From CAYTZH01 sp964442285 (GTDB lineage Bacteria > Myxococcota_A > UBA9160 > JAFDET01), in contig CAYTZH010000016.1 of assembly GCA_964442285.1 (NCBI GenBank), positions 28,840-92,839 on the forward strand: a stretch of DNA of 64,000 bases, given 5' to 3'. This document shows, in pieces, positions 58,105 through 64,000 of the stretch; within the stretch, counting starts at the first letter, position 1, and every line of letters begins with the position of its first letter. The notes beneath the pieces were generated by a model that was given only the letters and a program-made list of their open reading frames with translations, was not told where the DNA came from and searched no databases. A program made the position numbers and the translations under genes.

Positions 58105-59298
58105 GTGAACCGCCCGGCCGCCATGGAGCGCAACCTGCGCCTGTATCCCGCCTACCAGGCGCTGCGCAACTCCATGTTCTGGTTCCCGGTCTTCTTCCTC
58201 TACTACCTCTCGGTGCTCTCCCTCGAGGAGGCCGTCCTTCTCGAGGCGGTCTACTACGTCGCCGCCGTCACGCTCGAGGTGCCCTCGGGCTGGTTCTCCG
58301 ATCGCCTGGGTCGACGTCCGACCCTGTTGGTGGCCACCGCGGCGAGCACGGCCTCGGCGGTGCTCTTCGCCGCCACGGGCAGCTTCTGGCCCTTCGTCGC
58401 GGCCCAGGTGCTGAAGGCCGCCGGGAACGCCTTCAACTCCGGCACCGACTCGGCGCTCCTGTTCGACTCCCTCTCGGAGCTCGAGCGCGAGACCGAGATC
58501 GCCGCCCGGGAAGGTCGGGCGGTGACCGCCGGCTTCGGCTTCGGCGCCGTCACCGCCGCGATCGGCGGCCTGTGCGGCGTGGTCGACCTGCGCCTCGCCT
58601 TCGTGCTCACGGCGCTCGGCGAGGCCGCCGCCTTCGCGCTGGTGCTGGGCTTCCGCGAGCCGCACCCCGAGCGTCGCCAGCACCGGGTCGAGGCGCCGGT
58701 ACGCGCCGTGCTCGGACACCTGCGGGACGGGCGCCTCGCGTGGCTCTTCGTCTACTACGTGGGCATGGTGGTCCTGGTCCACGTGCCCTTCGAGTTCTTC
58801 CAGCCCTACCTCGACCTCGTGCTCGGCGGTGGCGCCCGCGTCACGCCCGCGGCATCCGGGCTCCTCTCGGCGACCATGATGCTGCTGGGCGCGGCGGCGG
58901 GCCGCCTGGTGGAGCCGGCGCGCCGAGGCCTGGGGGTGCGGGGCACGCTGCTGACCCTGATGGGGCTGTGCGTCGTCACCGCCGCCGCCATGGGCGCCGT
59001 GCTCCACCTGGCGGTGATGGCCCTGGTGCTGCTGCGCAGCGTGCCGATCGCGCTGCTCACGCCCATCGTGCGCGCCGAGATCCACCCGCGGATCGGGACG
59101 GCGGTGCGGGCCACCTACCTGTCGGTCCAGAGCCTCGCGGGTCGGCTGGTCTTCGCGGGGCTGCTGGTCCTGGCCTCGGCCGCGCTCGAGGGCGAGGCCA
59201 CCCGCCACGCGGCGCTGGCGCCCGTCTTCCTGGCCTTCGCCGCCGGCGGGGCGCTGCTGGCGCTGGCCCTGGCCCTATGGCCGGCGCACTCCGACTGA
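58105..59298 (+). CDS. MFS transporter
   Basis: A 397-residue major facilitator protein with about 12 helices. The loop between helices 2 and 3 is EVPSGWFSDRLGRRPTLL, the classical MFS signature (near residue 54). A basic central loop (REPHPERRQHRVEAPVRAVL) divides the two halves. The short N-terminus and AFNSGTDSALLFDSLSELER in helix 4 resemble drug/multisubstrate and siderophore-type exporters with a DSALLFD motif. It lies 30 bases after the iron-regulated small gene, so an iron-related substrate is possible but unproven. Confidence 0.88.
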   Translation: MNRPAAMERNLRLYPAYQALRNSMFWFPVFFLYYLSVLSLEEAVLLEAVYYVAAVTLEVPSGWFSDRLGRRPTLLVATAASTASAVLFAATGSFWPFVAAQVLKAAGNAFNSGTDSALLFDSLSELERETEIAAREGRAVTAGFGFGAVTAAIGGLCGVVDLRLAFVLTALGEAAAFALVLGFREPHPERRQHRVEAPVRAVLGHLRDGRLAWLFVYYVGMVVLVHVPFEFFQPYLDLVLGGGARVTPAASGLLSATMMLLGAAAGRLVEPARRGLGVRGTLLTLMGLCVVTAAAMGAVLHLAVMALVLLRSVPIALLTPIVRAEIHPRIGTAVRATYLSVQSLAGRLVFAGLLVLASAALEGEATRHAALAPVFLAFAAGGALLALALALWPAHSD

Positions 59299-60909
<1,611 letters not shown>

Positions 60910-60952
60910 GGTCTCCTCCTGTCTCGCGGGGGCCAGAGACTAGCAGTCGGGC

Positions 60953-62254
60953 TCAGGACCGAACGAGTCTGCCCACCGCTTCGGCGACGCGCTTCGCGTC
61001 GGGCGGCACGCCGTGGCCGAAGCGGGCCCGGTCGAGGTCCGCGAGCAGCGCCAGCGCCTCGGCGAGCGTCGCGTCCGTCGCAGCGCGGGCGCGCAGATCT
61101 TCCACGCTGGCTCCGGGTGCCGCCGCCGGAAGCCGGGCCGACACCGCGAGGCGAAGCGCCTCGGCGAGGGCGTCCGCTCCCGCGTTCCCGTCCCCCCGTG
61201 CCCCCGCGTGCTCGGCCCGGGCGAGGGCCTCGCGCAGCCGCGCCCGCCGCTGCCGGGCGTCGCGCTGACGCGCGAGCCGCCGTCGCACCGGGGCGGAGCC
61301 CAGGGCCGGCACCGCCAGCGCGAGCACCGCGGCCAGCGCGAGCGCCGCGGCGGTGAGTGCCGGCGTCCAGCGCAGGTCGCCCGCGTCCGGGTCGGGCGTG
61401 GGCCGGAGGGGTGTCCGCGCCGCGGCGGGCAGGACCTCGATGGCGATCGCCGCGGTGCGGGCCTCGCCGTAGCGCCCGGTCTCCGGATCCCAGTAGGCGT
61501 GGCGGACCTCCGGGAGGGAGAAGCTGCCGGCACGTCGCGGCACGAGCTCGTAGCGGTCGATGCGGACGACCCGCAGCAGGCCGGCGCGCGAGGGCGTGGG
61601 GTCCGTCTCGATCTCGGGCGGCAGCGGGAAGACCTCCATCCCGTCGAGCCGGGGTGGCAGCGGGGGTGGCAGTCGCCAGAGGTCGGCCAGCCCCCAGGTC
61701 CGCACCCGGGCCCGCAGGATCCCGCCGAGCTGGACGCGCGCCGGCTCCACGGCGCTCTCGACGCGTACGGCGCCCACCAGGCCGGCGAACCCCGGGGGCC
61801 GTCCTGCGGCCGGGGGCGGATCCACCTCGATCGAGAGGCCCGGCGCCCGCGCCACGGCCGGCGCCCCCTCCGCCCGGCTGCAGCGCAGGGCGACCCCCGG
61901 AATCTCCAGCCGGCCTGGGCGGGCCGGGAAGAGCACGCGGCGCTCGACGACGCGCCCGTGGCCCCGCGTCGACGAGCTCGTGCTCGCCTCCAGCGCTTCC
62001 GGGATCCAGATGGCGCGAAACGACGGAAACGAGGGCGGCTCGATCCAGCTGGATTCGCGGACCTCGTGCCGACGCCGGATCTCGGCGCGGTACACCACGG
62101 CCTGCCCGACGAAGGCGCGCGTGGGCTCGAGGGTCGCGGAGACCCGACAGGGCGCCGTCTCCGCGGTCGCGCCGCCCGCCGCGCCGGGGGGCGCGGCGGC
62201 CCAGGCCGCGACGAGCGCGAGGGCGGCGCGCCGAGCCCGCACCCGGCCTCTCAC
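60953..62254 (-). CDS. BatD-like membrane-anchored protein
   Basis: A 433-residue protein with a signal peptide (residues 1-26), an extracytoplasmic beta-rich region (about 30-290) starting VSATLEPTRAFVGQAVVYRA and containing RVLFPARPGRLEIPGVALRC, RIDRYELVPRRAGSFSLPEV, a single membrane helix (about 312-332, LTAAALALAAVLALAVPAL) and a helical cytoplasmic tail with RARLREALARAEHAGA. The order matches BatD of the Bat (Bacteroides aerotolerance) operons. GTG start overlapping the upstream stop (GTGA). It should work with the von Willebrand protein coded before it, perhaps with a MoxR ATPase outside the window. Confidence 0.82.
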   Translation of the reverse strand: MRGRVRARRAALALVAAWAAAPPGAAGGATAETAPCRVSATLEPTRAFVGQAVVYRAEIRRRHEVRESSWIEPPSFPSFRAIWIPEALEASTSSSTRGHGRVVERRVLFPARPGRLEIPGVALRCSRAEGAPAVARAPGLSIEVDPPPAAGRPPGFAGLVGAVRVESAVEPARVQLGGILRARVRTWGLADLWRLPPPLPPRLDGMEVFPLPPEIETDPTPSRAGLLRVVRIDRYELVPRRAGSFSLPEVRHAYWDPETGRYGEARTAAIAIEVLPAAARTPLRPTPDPDAGDLRWTPALTAAALALAAVLALAVPALGSAPVRRRLARQRDARQRRARLREALARAEHAGARGDGNAGADALAEALRLAVSARLPAAAPGASVEDLRARAATDATLAEALALLADLDRARFGHGVPPDAKRVAEAVGRLVRS

Positions 62255-63841
62255 CAGTCCGGCTCCGCGCTCCGACGCGGGGGGCGCCGCCCACTCCGAA
62301 TGGCGCTTCGCAGAGCGCGAGCGGCGTCGTCGCGCGCGGACTCGAGCCAGCGCGCGGCCTCGGCGGGCGAGAGCTCGGGCGTGGGCGGGCGGGCCGGCCC
62401 GTCCGTCGAAGGTGGCCCCCGCCGCTCGTTCGGCGAGGACGGCGCGCGCTCCGGCGTGGGCGGGGTCGGCGAGGGCTCGGGCCGAGGCGGCGGCTGCGCG
62501 GGCGGAGGCCGGCTCGCCAACGCCGTGAGGGTCCACTCCAGGTTGAAGAGGGCTTCGCCGTCGTCGGGTGCGAGGGCCACGGCCTCCAGGAAGGCGTCCC
62601 GGGCGGCCTCCAGGTCGTCCCGGGCCAGGGCCAGGACGCCCAGGTCGAACCAGGCCAGGGCCGCCAGCGCCGGATCGCGCGCGGTGACCGCAGCGGCGCG
62701 GAAGGCGTGCTCCGCGCCGGGCGCGTCGCCGGCCTCGGCCCGGGCGAGCCCCGTGGCGACCAGGACGCGAGCCGACGGCGGCGCCTCGTCGCCGGACGCG
62801 GCCGCCAGGGTGAGCGCCGCGGCGGTCGCCAGGGCGAGCCCGCGGCCGCGTCGGCGCCGGCTGCGGAGCGCGGCGTCCAGCGTGAGCAGAACCCCCGCGG
62901 CGAGCACCAGGGGCGCCGCGCGCACGGCGGCCACGCGACGCTCGACGGTGTCTCCTTCCCGCGCGCCGGCGTCGCGCCGCACCGCCGCGGCCACGGCCTC
63001 CGCGTCCACCTCGCCCCAGGGGTCGGCGGTGAACGCGCGGCCGTCGGTGGCGCGGGCCAGGCTGGCCAGGGCGCCCGGATCGCTGCGGGTCACGACCGGG
63101 CGCCCGTGACGGTCGGCCAGCCAGCCGTCGCCGTCGGGGATCGACGCCCCCTCCGCGGAGCCGAGGCTCACGCCCACCACCCGCACCCCGCCGCGCAGCA
63201 GCGGGCGCACCAGGGCGCCCGGGGACGGGGCGGTCGGCGAGGGATCCTCGCCGTCGCCCAGCACGAGGACGACCCGCGGTCGGGGGGCGGCCGGGTCCGG
63301 CTCGCCAAACGCCGTCAGCGCGGCCGAGAGGCCCGCGCCGAGGGACGAGCCGCCGCGCTCGAAGAGGTCGGTGTCCACCGCGGTCAGCATCTCCCGCAGG
63401 GCGCTCCGATCCCGGGTGAGCGGCGCGAGCAGCACACCGCGTCCGCGGAACGCGGCCAGCGCGGCGCGGTCGCCGGGCGACAGGGCGGCGAGGATCTCGC
63501 TCGCGGCCCGGCGGGCGCGCCGCATCCGACTCGGAGGTGTGTCGCGGGCGTCCATGCTGCGCGACGCGTCCAGGAGCAGCACCACGTCGACGCCGCCGGC
63601 CGGAGCGCGCACGACCCGGGTTCCGACGCGCGGGCCGGCCAGGGCCGCGGCGATCAGCAGCAGGGCCGCGAGCAGCGCCAGGTCCCGCCCCGGGTAGGGC
63701 AGCGGCGCGCGTGCGCCGAGCAGGCGTTCGCCCCGGCGCCGGGCCCGCCAGCGCGCGGCCAGCAGGGCCAGCGCGGCGCCCGCGGCGACGGCGCCCCCGA
63801 GCTCCAGCCAGACGGGCTCCTGGAAGCGCGCGAGCAGCTCG
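62251..63841 (-). CDS. Fused BatB/BatC-like protein: von Willebrand A plus TPR (5' end in gap)
   Basis: At least 529 residues; the start lies in or near the N gap. Two N-terminal membrane helices (AALALLAARW and LALLAALLLLIAAALAG) frame a short loop, then a von Willebrand A domain with an intact MIDAS: DASRSM, later a Thr in LAPLTRDRS and LVLGDGEDPSP, flanked by GPRVGTRVVRAP. A further helix follows near the RSRRRRGRG stretch, then a TPR region (EHAFRAAAVTARDPALAAL, ARDAFLEAVALAPDDGEALF) and a Pro-rich tail. In other genomes BatB and BatC are separate, so this is a fusion. The N-terminus starts in a tandem octapeptide array (ELLARFPG). Confidence 0.82.
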
Positions 63842-63941
63842 NNNNNNNNNNNNNNNNNNNNNNNNNNNNNNNNNNNNNNNNNNNNNNNNNNNNNNNNNNN
63901 NNNNNNNNNNNNNNNNNNNNNNNNNNNNNNNNNNNNNNNNN
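63842..63941. other. Assembly gap (100 Ns)
   Basis: A run of exactly 100 N bases, the conventional length for an unsized scaffold gap. Repeat units of the same sequence flank it on both sides, so the tandem array itself is the likely cause of the break. Confidence 0.99.
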
Positions 63942-64000
63942 CCCGGGAAGCGCGCGAGCAGCTCGCCCGGGAAGCGCGCGAGCAGCTCGCCCGGGAAGCG
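63942..64000. repeat. 24-base tandem array beside the gap, coding for an octapeptide
   Basis: Two complete units (63942-63965, 63966-63989) and part of a third to the window end; another near-complete copy lies on the other side of the gap (63822-63841). On the minus strand each unit encodes ELLARFPG in frame. The number of units in the gap is unknown. Confidence 0.95.

Overview
The window is 64 kb of very GC-rich bacterial DNA and is almost entirely protein-coding. Genes are packed edge to edge, often with 1-8 base start/stop overlaps. No gene-free stretch exceeds about 280 bases, and I see no rRNA, tRNA, CRISPR array, prophage or insertion sequence. A run of 100 Ns at 63842-63941 marks a scaffold gap, so this is probably a draft or metagenome-assembled contig. 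Gene content (several acyl-CoA dehydrogenases, an F420-type luciferase-like oxidoreductase, hydantoinase A/B, NtrBC, Bat-type von Willebrand proteins, many lipoproteins) and base composition suggest a free-living, aerobic, heterotrophic Gram-negative bacterium, perhaps of a myxobacterial or deltaproteobacterial lineage. That placement is inference; there is no marker gene for taxonomy here.

Layout. 1-4.5 kb: Tat-exported aldo/keto reductase, two alpha/beta hydrolases (the second without a nucleophile serine), a repetitive secreted protein and an F420-type oxidoreductase. 4.5-11.7 kb: SDR/FKBP pair, acyl-CoA carboxyltransferase, Kef-type antiporter with HAD and Yip1-type genes, TPR protein. 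11.8-17 kb: DUF2914 and VOC proteins, NFU iron-sulfur scaffold, penicillin-binding transpeptidase, membrane protein. 17-22.3 kb: an operon of lipoprotein methyltransferase, enoyl-CoA hydratase, mini-ORF and DsbA-like isomerase; PRPP synthetase; a secreted protein made of 11-residue repeats; HEAT-like protein; 3Fe-4S ferredoxin. 22.4-30.3 kb: fatty-acid section (three acyl-CoA dehydrogenases, acyl-CoA ligase, TetR regulator) with a hybrid histidine kinase and PyrE. 30.3-36.5 kb: small basic protein, Tgt, YchF, RNase HI, and a four-gene operon (EVE, TesB, lipoprotein, nitroreductase). 36.5-41.5 kb: two divergent citrate synthases, one fused to a MerR-type DNA-binding domain, then TauE, a metallo-hydrolase and a lipoprotein. 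41.5-47.9 kb: NupC, ThiE, NtrC, NtrB, then MoeA-MobA. 48-54 kb: hydantoinase B/A, MscS, serine hydrolase. 54-60.9 kb: FeoB-FeoA-ApbE with Fur-like boxes, MFS transporter, class I fumarase. 60.9-64 kb: Bat-type genes running into the gap.

Two window-wide patterns stand out. First, many genes have no Shine-Dalgarno but have a TAnnnT hexamer ending 6-10 (usually 7-8) bases before the start codon, as expected for leaderless mRNAs. In at least three cases the TAA or TAG of the upstream reading frame forms the start of that hexamer. Second, short tandem duplications with a period of 21-26 bases sit at gene boundaries at nine places, the clearest being four perfectly spaced 23-base copies of a Shine-Dalgarno-ATG module in front of the hydantoinase B gene. 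Other notable signals are paired TGAAA-N5-TTTCA iron boxes, a near-palindromic TetR operator present twice, and an AT-rich dyad between the two citrate synthase genes.
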